A model generated the notes under the pieces. The model was given only the letters and a program-made list of their open reading frames with translations, was not told where the DNA came from and did not search any database. From the NCBI RefSeq assembly GCF_029978005.1, contig NZ_JARKOZ010000053.1:1-46125 (forward strand): a stretch of DNA of 46,125 nucleotides, read 5' to 3'. This document shows positions 20,858 to 29,117 of the stretch, piece after piece; the first letter of the stretch is position 1, and each line of letters begins with the position of its first letter. A program made the translations under genes and the position numbers. The stretch comes from Solidesulfovibrio sp. Lineage in GTDB: Bacteria > Desulfobacterota > Desulfovibrionia > Desulfovibrionales > Desulfovibrionaceae.

Positions 20858-21472
20858 ATGCACAGCCGTCTCACGGCCCTGCTCGTCCTGATCCTCGTCC
20901 TTGCCCTGGCCGGCCCGGCCGCCGCCGCCAAGGCCCCGTCGGAAATCGCCGGCATCGCCCTCGGCGCGGACGCCGACAGCCTGCGCGACCGCCTGGACCT
21001 CTCCCGCATGGCCCCGCTGTGGGACCGCCCGTGGCTCATCCGGGTCAACCTCAAGCCCACCAAAGGCTTCGACGCCGGCTACGTGATCCTCGGCGGCTGC
21101 GCCACCACCAACCGGGTGGAGCGGGTGCGCCTCAAGTACAAGGACGGCTCCCTGGCCCTTTTCAACAAGCTGGCCAAGGAACTCACCGCCCGCTACGGCG
21201 TGCCCACGCCCCAGCCCGGCGGCAAGGACGGCAAGTACAAGGGCCTGCGCTGGCTTTTCGGCACGAGCAAGACCGGCGGCACGGACCTGCTGCTCGAGCA
21301 CTTCGAAAAGGGCAGCGGCGAGGATCCGGCCGGCAACGTGATCCGCATCACGGACAACGGGGCCCTCAACCAGGAGCGCGACTGCTACGAGAGCATGGTG
21401 CGCGGCGTGCCCGAACCCCAGCCGGCCTTTCCGCTCTTCGAGATCGACGAGACCTGGCTTTTGCCGAAATAG
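20858..21472 (+). CDS. Exported protein of unknown function
   Basis: A 204-residue protein with an N-terminal signal peptide (hydrophobic 6-22, AAAA cleavage region). The mature part starts SEIAGIALGADADSL, a pattern seen in small secreted proteins where a flow of IAGI.LG residues precedes a helix. It has cysteines in GGCATT and RDCYES. No catalytic motif is evident. The ATG at 20858 follows AAAGGAG. A TTGACA box at 20791-20796 lies upstream, but its -10 partner is weak. It is followed after 12 bases by a YdjM-like membrane protein gene and is probably cotranscribed. Confidence 0.8.
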   Translation: MHSRLTALLVLILVLALAGPAAAAKAPSEIAGIALGADADSLRDRLDLSRMAPLWDRPWLIRVNLKPTKGFDAGYVILGGCATTNRVERVRLKYKDGSLALFNKLAKELTARYGVPTPQPGGKDGKYKGLRWLFGTSKTGGTDLLLEHFEKGSGEDPAGNVIRITDNGALNQERDCYESMVRGVPEPQPAFPLFEIDETWLLPK

Positions 21473-21484
21473 CAAGGCGACGCC

Positions 21485-21973
21485 ATGGTTTTCGGCCACC
21501 TCGCGGCGGGCTCGCTCGGCAATCGTTTTCTTTTTCGCCGGGCGGGCCTGTCGTTTTGTCTCGTCGCCGCCTTCGGACCGGACTGGATCGACAAGCCCCT
21601 CAAGCTCTTCTTCGGCCTGCCCGGGCACGGCATCGCCCACAGCCTGATCGGCGCGGCGCTGTTCCTTGCCGCCTTCGCCTGGGCCTGCCGCCGCCTTGCC
21701 CTGCCGGCGAGCTGGCCGTGGGTGGCCGCCTTCTTCTGGGGGCTGCATTTCGCCTGCGACCTGGTCAAGCCGGCGGTCCTTTTCTGGCCGCTGCTCGGCC
21801 CTTTTCCCGTCTATGCCGGGACCACGGCCGAGGCGGCCTGGAACTTCTACTCCTCGCGCCCCCTTTCCGGCCTGGCCTGGTGCGACCTGGCCCTGGTCGC
21901 CCTGGCCGCGGCGGTCCGGCCGGTCGACGCCTGGCCCCGTCCGGCCGTTGTTTCCGACCGTTCCCGGCCCTGA
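21485..21973 (+). CDS. YdjM-like (DUF457) inner membrane metal-dependent hydrolase homologue
   Basis: A 162-residue membrane protein with several hydrophobic segments (about 20-35, 50-70, 78-105, 128-145). It carries the histidine/aspartate pattern of the YdjM / LexA-regulated membrane hydrolase family: FGPDWIDKP near 30-38, GHGIAHSL near 47-54, and HFACDLVKP near 87-95. These residues are candidates for a metal site at the membrane face. Shorter than many family members, and the C-terminus (residues 145-162) is Arg/Pro-rich and likely disordered. Family assignment is tentative; the biochemical role is unknown. Confidence 0.7.
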   Translation: MVFGHLAAGSLGNRFLFRRAGLSFCLVAAFGPDWIDKPLKLFFGLPGHGIAHSLIGAALFLAAFAWACRRLALPASWPWVAAFFWGLHFACDLVKPAVLFWPLLGPFPVYAGTTAEAAWNFYSSRPLSGLAWCDLALVALAAAVRPVDAWPRPAVVSDRSRP

Positions 21974-22013
21974 CCGCCGGCGCGGTCCGACCGTGTCTTT
22001 TCACGCCGCTTCA

Positions 22014-22043
22014 TTGACACAAAACCGTGATCCGGCCTATCAT
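22014..22043 (+). promoter_or_regulatory. Sigma70-type promoter of gapA
   Basis: A perfect -35 box TTGACA (22014-22019) and a -10 box TATCAT (22038-22043, five of six consensus bases) are separated by 18 bases. This is the clearest housekeeping promoter in the window and predicts a leader of about 80 bases before the gapA ATG at 22129. Confidence 0.65.
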
Positions 22044-22128
22044 TTTGGCCGCTTGCGGACGCGTCGCCCGCCTGGGCATCTGCCTGCGCGTCCGGACACG
22101 ACACGAACCATCCCAGGAGGACGCGCAT

Positions 22129-23112
22129 ATGGCGGTGACCATCGGCATCAACGGATTCGGCCGCATCGGCCGGTACCTGACCAGGCTTGCGGCCGACGAC
22201 CCCGAGATCACCCTGACGGCCATCAACGCCCGGGCCGACAACGCCCAGCTTGCCCACCTGCTCAAGTACGACTCCGTGCACGGCCGCTTCGCCGGCACGG
22301 CCGTGCCCACGGACGAGGGCCTGCTCATAAACGGCAAGCCCGTGAAGATCACCCGCCACGGCGGCGGCGAATGGCGCTGGAACGAGTCCGGCTGCGACTA
22401 CGTGGTCGAGACCACGGGCAAGTTCGTGGACCGCGAGTCCTGCGAGAAGCACATGGCCGCCGGCGCGAAGAAGGTCATCATCAGCGCGCCCGGGAAAAAC
22501 GAGGACGTCACCATCGTCATGGGCGTCAACGACCACGAGCTTAGCGCCGGGCACAAGATCATCTCCAACGCCTCCTGCACCACCAACTGCCTGGCCCCCA
22601 TCGCCAAGGCCCTAAACGACGCCTTCGGCATCAAGCATGGCCTGATGACCACCATCCACTCCTACACCATGAGCCAGCGCATCCTGGACGGCTCCCACAA
22701 GGACTGGCGGCGCGCCCGGGCCTGCGCCCTGTCCATGATCCCCACCACCACGGGCGCGGCCCGGGCCGTGACCAAGGTCATCCCGGCGCTGACCGGCCGC
22801 CTGGACGGCATGTCCATCCGCGTGCCCACGCCCAACGTCTCGGTGGTGGACTTCACCTGCGAGCTGGAAAAATCCACGGACACCGCCGGCATGCTGGAGG
22901 TGCTGCGGGCCGCCTCGGGCGACAACCTGGGGTTCACCGACGAGCCGCTGGTTTCCATCGACTTCGTGGGCGACACCCACGGCGGCGTGGTGGACGCCAA
23001 GGCCTCACAGGTCCTGGACGGCACCATGGCCAAGATCCTGGCCTGGTACGACAACGAGGCCGGCTTCACCAACCAGCTCGTGCGCCTGATCAAGAAGGTG
23101 GCCGCCCTCTAG
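22129..23112 (+). CDS. gap: Type I glyceraldehyde-3-phosphate dehydrogenase
   Basis: A 327-residue glycolytic enzyme that oxidises glyceraldehyde 3-phosphate with phosphate and NAD(P)+. The Rossmann motif INGFGRIGR is at 7-15, the catalytic C150 in SNASCTTNCLAP and its base H177 in IHSYT are present, and the C-terminus has the WYDNEAGF signature. The residue that usually selects NAD+ (Asp in an IND motif) is Ala (INARAD at 32-37), so cofactor preference may be relaxed toward NADP+; this is inference. The ATG at 22129 has AGGAGG upstream. A consensus promoter (22014-22043) and an intrinsic terminator (23140-23181) bound it as a single-gene unit. Confidence 0.96.
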   Translation: MAVTIGINGFGRIGRYLTRLAADDPEITLTAINARADNAQLAHLLKYDSVHGRFAGTAVPTDEGLLINGKPVKITRHGGGEWRWNESGCDYVVETTGKFVDRESCEKHMAAGAKKVIISAPGKNEDVTIVMGVNDHELSAGHKIISNASCTTNCLAPIAKALNDAFGIKHGLMTTIHSYTMSQRILDGSHKDWRRARACALSMIPTTTGAARAVTKVIPALTGRLDGMSIRVPTPNVSVVDFTCELEKSTDTAGMLEVLRAASGDNLGFTDEPLVSIDFVGDTHGGVVDAKASQVLDGTMAKILAWYDNEAGFTNQLVRLIKKVAAL

Positions 23113-23139
23113 GCCGCCGCCCCTGCCCGCGTCTCTATC

Positions 23140-23181
23140 GCCGCCCGCCGTGCCTTGCGCCCGGCGGGCGGCTTGTTTTTT
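23140..23181 (+). terminator. Intrinsic terminator of gapA
   Basis: An 11-bp perfect GC stem (23140-23150 with 23162-23172) with an 11-nt loop is followed by a T-rich tract at 23173-23181. It lies 27 bases after the gapA stop on the same strand. Confidence 0.85.
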
Positions 23182-23285
23182 GGAGGCCCGGCAGGCCGTT
23201 CCCCTCTAAAGCATCCGGCCGTCCGGTCGATAGGGTGTAGGCAGGGGCCAGTCCGGCCCCGCCAAACCAGGACGAGGATTCGGCC

Positions 23286-24455
23286 ATGACCGCTCCAGAG
23301 ACGCCGCAGACGCTTTTCCGCTCGCCGCTCATCGTCACCGCCAGCGAAGGCCATGCCCGCATCGACCGCGACTTCTTCAAGCGCGCCCGCATGTTCGCCG
23401 CGCGTCACGCCGCGACCGGAACCGAGGCCCTGGCCCTGGCCCGGCGGGGCGAGGCGGATGTCATCTTCTGCGACGCCGCCCTGCCCGACATGGACGGCCG
23501 GACCTTCGTGGCCGCCCTGCGCGCCGATCCCGCCCTGGCCCATATCCCGGTCATCCTGGCCATGACCGACGTGCGCCGCGACGACGTGCTCTCGGCCGTG
23601 AAGCTCGGCGCGGCCGGCCTGTGCCTGCGCCCCTATTCCGAGGACACCTTCCGCAAGCACCTGTCCATGGCCTCCCACATGGCCCGGTTCGTTGCCGCCG
23701 AAAAGGCGGCCCTGGCCCGGGCGGCGCGGCAGGAAGCCGCCGGCGACGCGGACGGAGCCCTGGAGGCCTACGAGGCCGTGACCCGCCGGCCCGACGACGC
23801 GCCGCGCTTCTTTGAGGAGGGCATGGCCGCCCTGGCCGCCCGGGACGTGGAGCGGGCCATCCTGGCCTTCCACAAGGCGCTGTCCGTCAACGCCCTGTTC
23901 GTGGAGGCCTATCTCGGCCTGGCCCGGGCCTGGAAGACCAAGGGCAGCACCCGCCAGTACCGCCACTACATGAAGGAGGCGGCCTCGGCCTGCGCCAGGG
24001 CCAACCGGTTCGTGGAGCTGCGCGACCAGTTCGTGACGCTCCTTCGCGACGACGAGGCCGGGTTCAACCCCTTCCTGGCCCTTGGCAACGAACTCGTGCG
24101 CGAACGGCACTACACCGCCTCCATCGCGCTCTTCCGCCACGCCCTGGAGCTGGCCCCGAAAAACGCCGACATCTACCTGGGCCTCTCCAAAGCCTACCAT
24201 TTCCTGCGCCGGCCGGACCTGGCCCGGCGGGCCGCCAGCAAGAGCGTGGCCCTAAACGACCGCAACGAGGAAGCGCGCAACATCCACCGCCGCCTCTCCG
24301 GCGCGCCCCGGCCCGGGGACATCGCTCCCATGGAGGAGGCGGCCCGGGACGCCGAGGCCCCCCGCTATCCCCTGGTGCTGCGCGGCATGCTCTACCTGGC
24401 CGGCCTGGCGGCCGAGACCCTGGTGCGGCCGCGCAAGGCCGCCCGCGCTGCCTGA
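23286..24455 (+). CDS. Atypical receiver domain protein with TPR repeats
   Basis: A 389-residue cytoplasmic protein. Residues 12-125 form a receiver domain with phosphoacceptor D63 (FCDAALPDMDG), but the invariant Lys is replaced by Arg (R115, LCLRPYS), and the N-terminal acidic pair is reduced to E21. Phosphorylation may thus be altered or absent. Residues about 140-310 hold tetratricopeptide-type repeats (for example DVERAILAFHKALSVNALFVEA and the segment around HYTASIALFRHALELAPKN), a protein-binding scaffold. The C-terminus ends in a hydrophobic then basic tail. A GAGGA motif precedes the ATG. Such REC-TPR proteins in Desulfovibrio are adaptor-like; the partner is unknown. Confidence 0.85.
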   Translation: MTAPETPQTLFRSPLIVTASEGHARIDRDFFKRARMFAARHAATGTEALALARRGEADVIFCDAALPDMDGRTFVAALRADPALAHIPVILAMTDVRRDDVLSAVKLGAAGLCLRPYSEDTFRKHLSMASHMARFVAAEKAALARAARQEAAGDADGALEAYEAVTRRPDDAPRFFEEGMAALAARDVERAILAFHKALSVNALFVEAYLGLARAWKTKGSTRQYRHYMKEAASACARANRFVELRDQFVTLLRDDEAGFNPFLALGNELVRERHYTASIALFRHALELAPKNADIYLGLSKAYHFLRRPDLARRAASKSVALNDRNEEARNIHRRLSGAPRPGDIAPMEEAARDAEAPRYPLVLRGMLYLAGLAAETLVRPRKAARAA

Positions 24456-24515
24456 CGCCCTCCGTGGCGGTCCGGCCGTCCTGGCCGAAAAGCAATACCC
24501 CGGAATCCTTTGTCC

Positions 24516-24543
24516 TTTACTTGCTGCGATCCTGCCCTATGTT
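24516..24543 (+). promoter_or_regulatory. Possible promoter of the octapeptide-repeat gene
   Basis: A TTTACT -35-like box (24516-24521) and a TATGTT -10-like box (24538-24543) are separated by 16 bases; each matches four of six consensus bases. The gene start is 120 bases downstream. Confidence 0.3.
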
Positions 24544-24662
24544 ATCCGGAACAAGGCGCGAGGCCTTGGCGACAGTTCCGTAATGCCGCCAAGGATTGCC
24601 TCGCCGCCTGAAATGCGGCATAAGAACGGACAAGGACGCAACGCGTCCGAGGAGGAAGAGCC

Positions 24663-24950
24663 ATGTCCGACGCCGTCACACCAGCCGGACACGTCGAAGC
24701 GTCTCCCTCCGGCCATATTGAGGCCCTGCCCCCCGGGCGTTTCGAAGCGCTGCCCCCAGGCCGCTTCGAGGCCCTCCCTCCCGGCTCGGTGACGCCTTCG
24801 CCGGCGGGAGCCGTGCAGACGCCCCCGGCCGGGCATGTGGAAGTGCCCCTCGGCGGCCATGTGGAGCCCGTGCCGGCCGGCGTGATCCAAACGGTCCCGG
24901 CCGGCGTTTTGGAGGTCGCCCAGGGCGGCATCGTCAACATCCGGCTCTAG
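24663..24950 (+). CDS. Octapeptide-repeat protein, eleven tandem PxG repeats
   Basis: A 95-residue protein of unknown function. After a 6-residue leader (MSDAVT) the whole chain parses without a gap into eleven 8-residue units plus one final Leu. The consensus is P-[AP]-G-x-[VIF]-[EQT]-x-[LPV]; examples are PAGHVEAS, PSGHIEAL, PPGRFEAL (twice) and PAGVIQTV. Gly is at position 3 in all eleven units and a bulky hydrophobic at position 5 in nearly all, so a regular beta-strand and turn structure is plausible. There are no cysteines and no signal peptide. A strong ribosome binding site (GGAGGAAG) precedes the ATG. A GC hairpin (24950-24957 with 24968-24975) overlaps the stop codon. I know of no named family for this. 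Confidence 0.8.
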   Translation: MSDAVTPAGHVEASPSGHIEALPPGRFEALPPGRFEALPPGSVTPSPAGAVQTPPAGHVEVPLGGHVEPVPAGVIQTVPAGVLEVAQGGIVNIRL

Positions 24951-25000
24951 CGCCGCCGGCCTTATCGGGCGGCGCGCGACCGGGCTACCCGAAGTACGCC

Positions 25001-25312
25001 ATGCAACACGCCCTTTCCCTACGCGCAGGCCTCGTCGCCTGCCTGGCCGCCCTGCTCCTGGCGGGCGGCATCGTCGGATGCAGCGCCAAGATCACCCAGG
25101 ACCCCGGCCAGATGCTGGCCGACAAGGTCAAAACCAACCAGAACGCCTACCTGCGCTACTCCCAGGCCGAGGAGGAAGCCCGCCGCGACGGCAACGCCGA
25201 GGCCGCGGACCACTACCGCCAGGCCAAGGAGGCGGCGCTGGCGGACTTCCAGCGCTACGACCAGGAACTGGCCCAGTACAAGACCGCGCACCATACGAGC
25301 CTGTCCCAATAG
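25001..25312 (+). CDS. Small lipoprotein with helical C-terminus
   Basis: A 103-residue predicted lipoprotein. The signal peptide has a hydrophobic stretch (11-24) and a lipobox I-V-G-C, making C27 the lipidation site. The mature part of 76 residues is highly charged, rich in Ala/Glu/Gln/Lys/Asp, and likely one or two long helices (from about 38 to 98). This resembles small envelope lipoproteins that bridge membranes, but no family is evident. It follows the octapeptide-repeat gene by 50 bases on the same strand. The ribosome binding site is weak. A 12-bp perfect hairpin lies at 25339-25368 downstream. Confidence 0.75.
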   Translation: MQHALSLRAGLVACLAALLLAGGIVGCSAKITQDPGQMLADKVKTNQNAYLRYSQAEEEARRDGNAEAADHYRQAKEAALADFQRYDQELAQYKTAHHTSLSQ

Positions 25313-25805
25313 GCCCGCCGCGCGCCTCCTCTCTCGCTGCCCGTCGGCCGCCGCGCCGGCCGACGGGCCTCCGGTCCGGTCTTTCGACGGTCGCCGGTCC
25401 ATGGCGACGGGGTTCGCCGCTCCGGCTCCCTTCGGAGGGGAAACGCCCGGCCCGACCAGGCCAGCGGATAGAATGAAAAAGCCGCCGCACGCCCCCTGCA
25501 ACCGGCCGTCGGATGACGCCGTGCCTCCCTGACGGAATCCGGCGCCACCGCGATGCGGCCTGCCTTCCTCCCGCGCCCGACCCCGGCGCTGTTCGCCGCC
25601 GGCCTTCTCCCGCTCCTTGCCGCCCCGGCCCTGGAAAACGTCGTCGCGACCAGTGCCGCGCCCTTTGCCCTCCCGGCCCAGGCTGCGACGCCCCCGGCCC
25701 CGCGCCTGCGCCTGCCTTCCGGGCCATGGCCCGCCCTGGTCGCGCCAAAGAAAAGGCCGTCTCCTCGCGGAGACGGCCTTCGTCGTTGCAGCGGACCCCG
25801 GGGCG
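25313..25805. other. Intergenic stretch of about 490 bases between convergent genes
   Basis: No convincing gene is seen. A 12-bp perfect hairpin with a 6-nt loop lies at 25339-25368 (left arm 25339-25350, right arm 25357-25368), probably marking the end of the lipoprotein transcript, though no T-run follows. The right end holds the secF terminator. A plus-strand reading frame from 25553 starts with a hydrophobic signal-like stretch but runs through that terminator into secF antisense, so it is not called as a gene. Confidence 0.5.
25747..25780 (-). terminator. Intrinsic terminator of secF
   Basis: A perfect 12-bp stem (25753-25764 with 25769-25780) has a 4-nt loop. On the minus strand it is followed by a T-rich tract reading across positions 25754 down to 25747. 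It is 25 bases beyond the secF stop. Confidence 0.88.
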
Positions 25806-26903
25806 CTAGGCCTTGGCCGCGGCCTGGCCGGGCACGGCCGGAGCCTTGGGACGGGGAGTCAGGCCCGAGCCCAGGTCGAGCAGGATGGGACTGGCCACGA
25901 AGATCGAGGAATAGGTGCCGGCCAGGATGCCGATGAGCATGGCCAGGGCGAAGTCGTGGATGACCGGGCCGCCGAGAAAATACAGGCAGGTCACGGTGAT
26001 GAGCGTGGTGCCGGCGGTCAGGATGGTGCGCGAGAGGGTTTCGTTGACGCTCTGGTTGATGAGGTCCGCGAAGGGCATGTTCTGCTTGCCCGCCCCGCGC
26101 AGGTGCTCCCGGATGCGGTCATAAATGATGATGGTGTCATTGAGGGAGTAGCCGAGGATGGTCAGCAGCGCGGCCACGATGGTCAGGTCGAATTCCTTGT
26201 CGAGCAGGGAAAAGATGGCCACCGTGACCAGGATGTCGTGCAGGTCTGCCACCACCGCGCCGAGAGCGTACTTGAGCCGCATGACGAAGCACAGGACCAG
26301 GGTGATGACCATGGCCGCCACGATCATCCAGACCGTGGACGCGCCCGCGAGCTTGAGCAGGTAGATGCCGCCGGAAAGCCCGGCCGCCATGATGGCCGCC
26401 GCCATCCAGCGATGCTCGAACCGGCCCGAGATGTAGATGGCGATAAGCAGCACCGAATAGAAGATGGCTTCGAGGGCCTTGCCGCGCAGGTCCGCCCCGA
26501 CCTTGGGGCCGACCATTTCCAGCCGCTGCACGGAATAGCCGGAATCCGGCAGGTTCTTGGCCAGGGCCGCCTCCACCCCGGCGCGCACGGTCTCCTGGTT
26601 GACCTCGTGGTCCGAGGCCCGGATGAGGAACTCGTTGGCGTCGTCCTGGCCGTAGCGCTGGACGACCACGTTTTGCAGGCCCACCTCGTCCACGGCGCTG
26701 GCGATCGTCTTGACGTCGATGACCTTGGCGAAGCGGACCTGGATGGACAGGCCGCCGGAGAAGTCCACGCCGAAGCGCGGCCCGCCCTTGACGGCCAGGG
26801 AAATGAGCCCGGCCAGGACGAGAGCCCCGGACAGCAGGTAGGCCAGCTTGCGGTACTTGAGAAAATTGATGTTGGTGCCGGGCTTGATCAGCTCGAGGAC
26901 CAT
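25806..26903 (-). CDS. secF: Protein translocase subunit SecF
   Basis: A 365-residue inner-membrane protein of the RND superfamily that, with SecD, drives late steps of Sec-dependent export. The SecF signature VDFSGG lies near residue 45, there are six hydrophobic segments (first at about 18-36, the others in 130-330), and the conserved NDTIIIYDRIRE segment is present. A SecF-type periplasmic domain sits between TM1 and TM2. The start at 26903 has GGGGGAG upstream. No secD or yajC accompanies it here; upstream on this strand are hflK-hflC, 155 bases away. A GC hairpin (27032-27055) with no T-run sits between hflC and secF. Confidence 0.93.
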   Translation of the reverse strand: MVLELIKPGTNINFLKYRKLAYLLSGALVLAGLISLAVKGGPRFGVDFSGGLSIQVRFAKVIDVKTIASAVDEVGLQNVVVQRYGQDDANEFLIRASDHEVNQETVRAGVEAALAKNLPDSGYSVQRLEMVGPKVGADLRGKALEAIFYSVLLIAIYISGRFEHRWMAAAIMAAGLSGGIYLLKLAGASTVWMIVAAMVITLVLCFVMRLKYALGAVVADLHDILVTVAIFSLLDKEFDLTIVAALLTILGYSLNDTIIIYDRIREHLRGAGKQNMPFADLINQSVNETLSRTILTAGTTLITVTCLYFLGGPVIHDFALAMLIGILAGTYSSIFVASPILLDLGSGLTPRPKAPAVPGQAAAKA

Positions 26904-27031
26904 CGTCTCCCCCTCTGGGTTGGTGCGGCGGCGGCATCGCGCCGTACGACTGGCGGGGCAGGTCGCCGCCGCGCGGAAATGGCCCCGCACCTTCCGCCAA
27001 AGGCGCGGGCCTTGTCAAGGCCGGAGGACCG

Positions 27032-27055
27032 GCCCCCGTCCGCGGCGACGGGGGC
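27032..27055. terminator. GC hairpin after hflC without T-run
   Basis: A 9-bp perfect stem (27032-27040 with 27047-27055) has a 6-nt loop and lies 4 bases beyond the hflC stop. It lacks a U-tract and may slow transcription or protect mRNA rather than end it. Confidence 0.4.
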
Positions 27056-27058
27056 GGC

Positions 27059-27907
27059 CTATCGGAAATACTTGAGAAACGGGCTCTGGGGCGTGAGCAC
27101 CAGCCGCGACTTGTGTCCGAGGGCCTTCTGGTAGGCTTCGAGGCTGCGGGTGAAGGAGAAGAACTCCGGCGCCTTGGACACGGCCTCGGCCCAGACGACC
27201 GCCGCCTCGGCGTCGCCCGCGCCGCGCAGCACCTCGGCCTGCCTTTCGGCCTCGGCCAGGAGCACGGCCCGATCCTTGTCCGCCCCGGACTTGATCTTCT
27301 CCATCTCCTCCCAGCCCTCGGACCGGTAGAGCTTGGCCTGCCGCTCGCGTTCGGCCCGCATGCGGCCGTAGATGGCCTGGGCGTTTTCCGGCGGCAGGTC
27401 GGTGCGCTTGATGCGCACGTCCACCACCTCGATGCCGTAGGGCTTGAGTATCTGTGTGGACTTCTGCGTCACCTCGCCCATGATGGCGGCGCGCTTCTGG
27501 GAGACCACGTCCTGGAGGGTATACTGGCCGAGGGCCACGCGCAACTCGGCGTAGATGATGTCGTCGAGCCTGGCGTGGGCCCGGCCCACCGTGCGCAGGG
27601 TGCGGTAGAACAGCAGTGGGTCGACGATGCGCCAGCGGGCGTAGTTGTCCACCACCAGGTTCTTCTTGTCCAGGGTGAGGATCTCGGCCGTCTTGGCGTC
27701 GTAGGCGAGCAGCCTGGCGTCGAAGTAGACGACGTTCTGGATGAACGGAATCTTGGCGTGCAGGCCCGGGCCCTTGGCGTCGCCGGTCGGCTTGCCGAGC
27801 TGGAGCACGATGGCCTTTTCGGTCTGGTCCACCACGTACACGGTCTGGGCGGCGGTCACCAGGCCCAGGAAGGCCACGGCGGCGGCGATGATGACGGAAC
27901 TTTTCAT
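27059..27907 (-). CDS. hflC: SPFH/band 7 protein HflC
   Basis: A 282-residue subunit of the HflKC complex that encloses the membrane protease FtsH. A single N-terminal anchor (about 5-22) leads to the SPFH domain (20-200, including the VVDVRIKRTDLPPE segment) and a long helical region rich in Glu/Ala/Arg (about 185-250). The length is slightly under the 334 residues of E. coli HflC. The ATG at 27907 overlaps the hflK stop (ATGA), so the two are coupled. Confidence 0.93.
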   Translation of the reverse strand: MKSSVIIAAAVAFLGLVTAAQTVYVVDQTEKAIVLQLGKPTGDAKGPGLHAKIPFIQNVVYFDARLLAYDAKTAEILTLDKKNLVVDNYARWRIVDPLLFYRTLRTVGRAHARLDDIIYAELRVALGQYTLQDVVSQKRAAIMGEVTQKSTQILKPYGIEVVDVRIKRTDLPPENAQAIYGRMRAERERQAKLYRSEGWEEMEKIKSGADKDRAVLLAEAERQAEVLRGAGDAEAAVVWAEAVSKAPEFFSFTRSLEAYQKALGHKSRLVLTPQSPFLKYFR

Positions 27908-29031
27908 GACCGGCCTCCCTTGGCCTTGGCCGGTTCGGCCTTGGCCGGCTCGGGACGGGCGGCGGCGGGATCGGCCGCGCCCGGCGCGGGGGGAAGCTGG
28001 GAAAGCGGCAGGTAGGGCACGGCCTGGCGCGCCGCCGCGTCGTCGAGGATGGTCTTTTCGAGATCGGGGCTCGAAAACAGGTTCTCCATGGCCTCGATAT
28101 AGAGCCGCTCCCGGGTGACGTCCTTGGCCTTGTCGTACTCGGCGCGCAGGGCCGAGAAGCGGTCCGCGCCGCCCTTGGCCCGGCGGATGGTCTGTTCGCG
28201 GTAGGCCGTGGCCTCGTTTAAAATGGCCGCGGCCCGGCCCCGGGCCTTGGGCAGGATGTCGTTGGCGTAGGCGTCGGCCTCGTTGATGAGGCGGCTTTTG
28301 TCCTCGCGGGCGCTGGCCACGTCCTTGAAGGCGTCCACGACCTCCTTGGGCGGGTGCACGTCCTGGAGCTGCACGGCCAGCACGTCGACGCCGCTGTCGT
28401 AGCGGTTGAGCATCTCCTGGAGCAGGACCTTGGTGTCGGTCTGCACCTTGAGCTTGCCCGAGGTCAGCACGGAATCGATCTTGGCGTCGCCCATGACCTC
28501 GCGCAAGGCGGCCTCGGCGGCGCTTTTGACCGTCTCGTCGGGGTGGTCGATGCGAAAGAGGTAGTCCACGGGGTTGCCGATCTGGTACTGGACGATGAAT
28601 TGGGCGTCCACGATGTTCTCGTCGCCCGTAAGCATGAGGGATTCCTCGGGCACGGGTCGGTTCTGCATGGAGGCCCCGTCGCGGCTGGTCACGGAGCGGA
28701 AGCCGATCTCCACCCGGCGCACCTGGGAAACCTTCGGGGTCTTTACGGTTTCGACGGGAAACGGTAAGTGGTAATGCGGCCCCGGACCGGTGGAATAGGC
28801 GTAGGCTCCGAAGCGTTGGACCACGCCGGCCTCGTCGGGTTCCACGATGTAGATGCCGCTGGCCAGCCACACGAGGACCACGGCCAGGAGCACGATTTTC
28901 GGCCCGCCCGGCAGCCGGCCCTTGAGGGATGTCAGTTTCTTGCCCAGGTCCTCGCCGACGCGGCCGGGGTCCGGAAGCGGCGACCCCTGACGGCGTTTTT
29001 GCTCCGAGAGCTTTTCCCAATCCCAGTTCAT
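27904..29031 (-). CDS. hflK: SPFH/band 7 protein HflK
   Basis: A 375-residue partner of HflC. From the chosen start, residues 1-43 are a polar cytoplasmic tail, 44-62 the membrane anchor, then the SPFH domain with VEPDEAGVVQRFG, followed by a long coiled-coil (about 235-320) and a Pro/Ala/Lys-rich tail. Two other starts are possible: ATG at 29043 and TTG at 29067. None has a good ribosome binding site. I chose 29031 because the N-terminus MNWDWEKL is usual for family members of related bacteria, as I recall. Divergent from the mutase gene with under 90 bases between. Confidence 0.92.
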   Translation of the reverse strand: MNWDWEKLSEQKRRQGSPLPDPGRVGEDLGKKLTSLKGRLPGGPKIVLLAVVLVWLASGIYIVEPDEAGVVQRFGAYAYSTGPGPHYHLPFPVETVKTPKVSQVRRVEIGFRSVTSRDGASMQNRPVPEESLMLTGDENIVDAQFIVQYQIGNPVDYLFRIDHPDETVKSAAEAALREVMGDAKIDSVLTSGKLKVQTDTKVLLQEMLNRYDSGVDVLAVQLQDVHPPKEVVDAFKDVASAREDKSRLINEADAYANDILPKARGRAAAILNEATAYREQTIRRAKGGADRFSALRAEYDKAKDVTRERLYIEAMENLFSSPDLEKTILDDAAARQAVPYLPLSQLPPAPGAADPAAARPEPAKAEPAKAKGGRS

Positions 29032-29117
29032 TTCAGGCGGCATAGGAGAGATGCGGGGGAAGGTCAAGGGAAGCGCCCGCCGGCCGCCGGAACCAAATCC
29101 TCTTTGGAGAACGATGC

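Noticed and set aside
25473-25532. Nineteen-codon frame starting ATG AAA AAG
   Set aside because: No ribosome binding site and no conserved feature; chance occurrence is likely.
25553-25936. Plus-strand frame with a hydrophobic, signal-peptide-like N-terminus
   Set aside because: It runs through the secF terminator hairpin and into secF on the opposite strand, becomes Arg/Pro/Gly-rich shadow sequence, and has no ribosome binding site.
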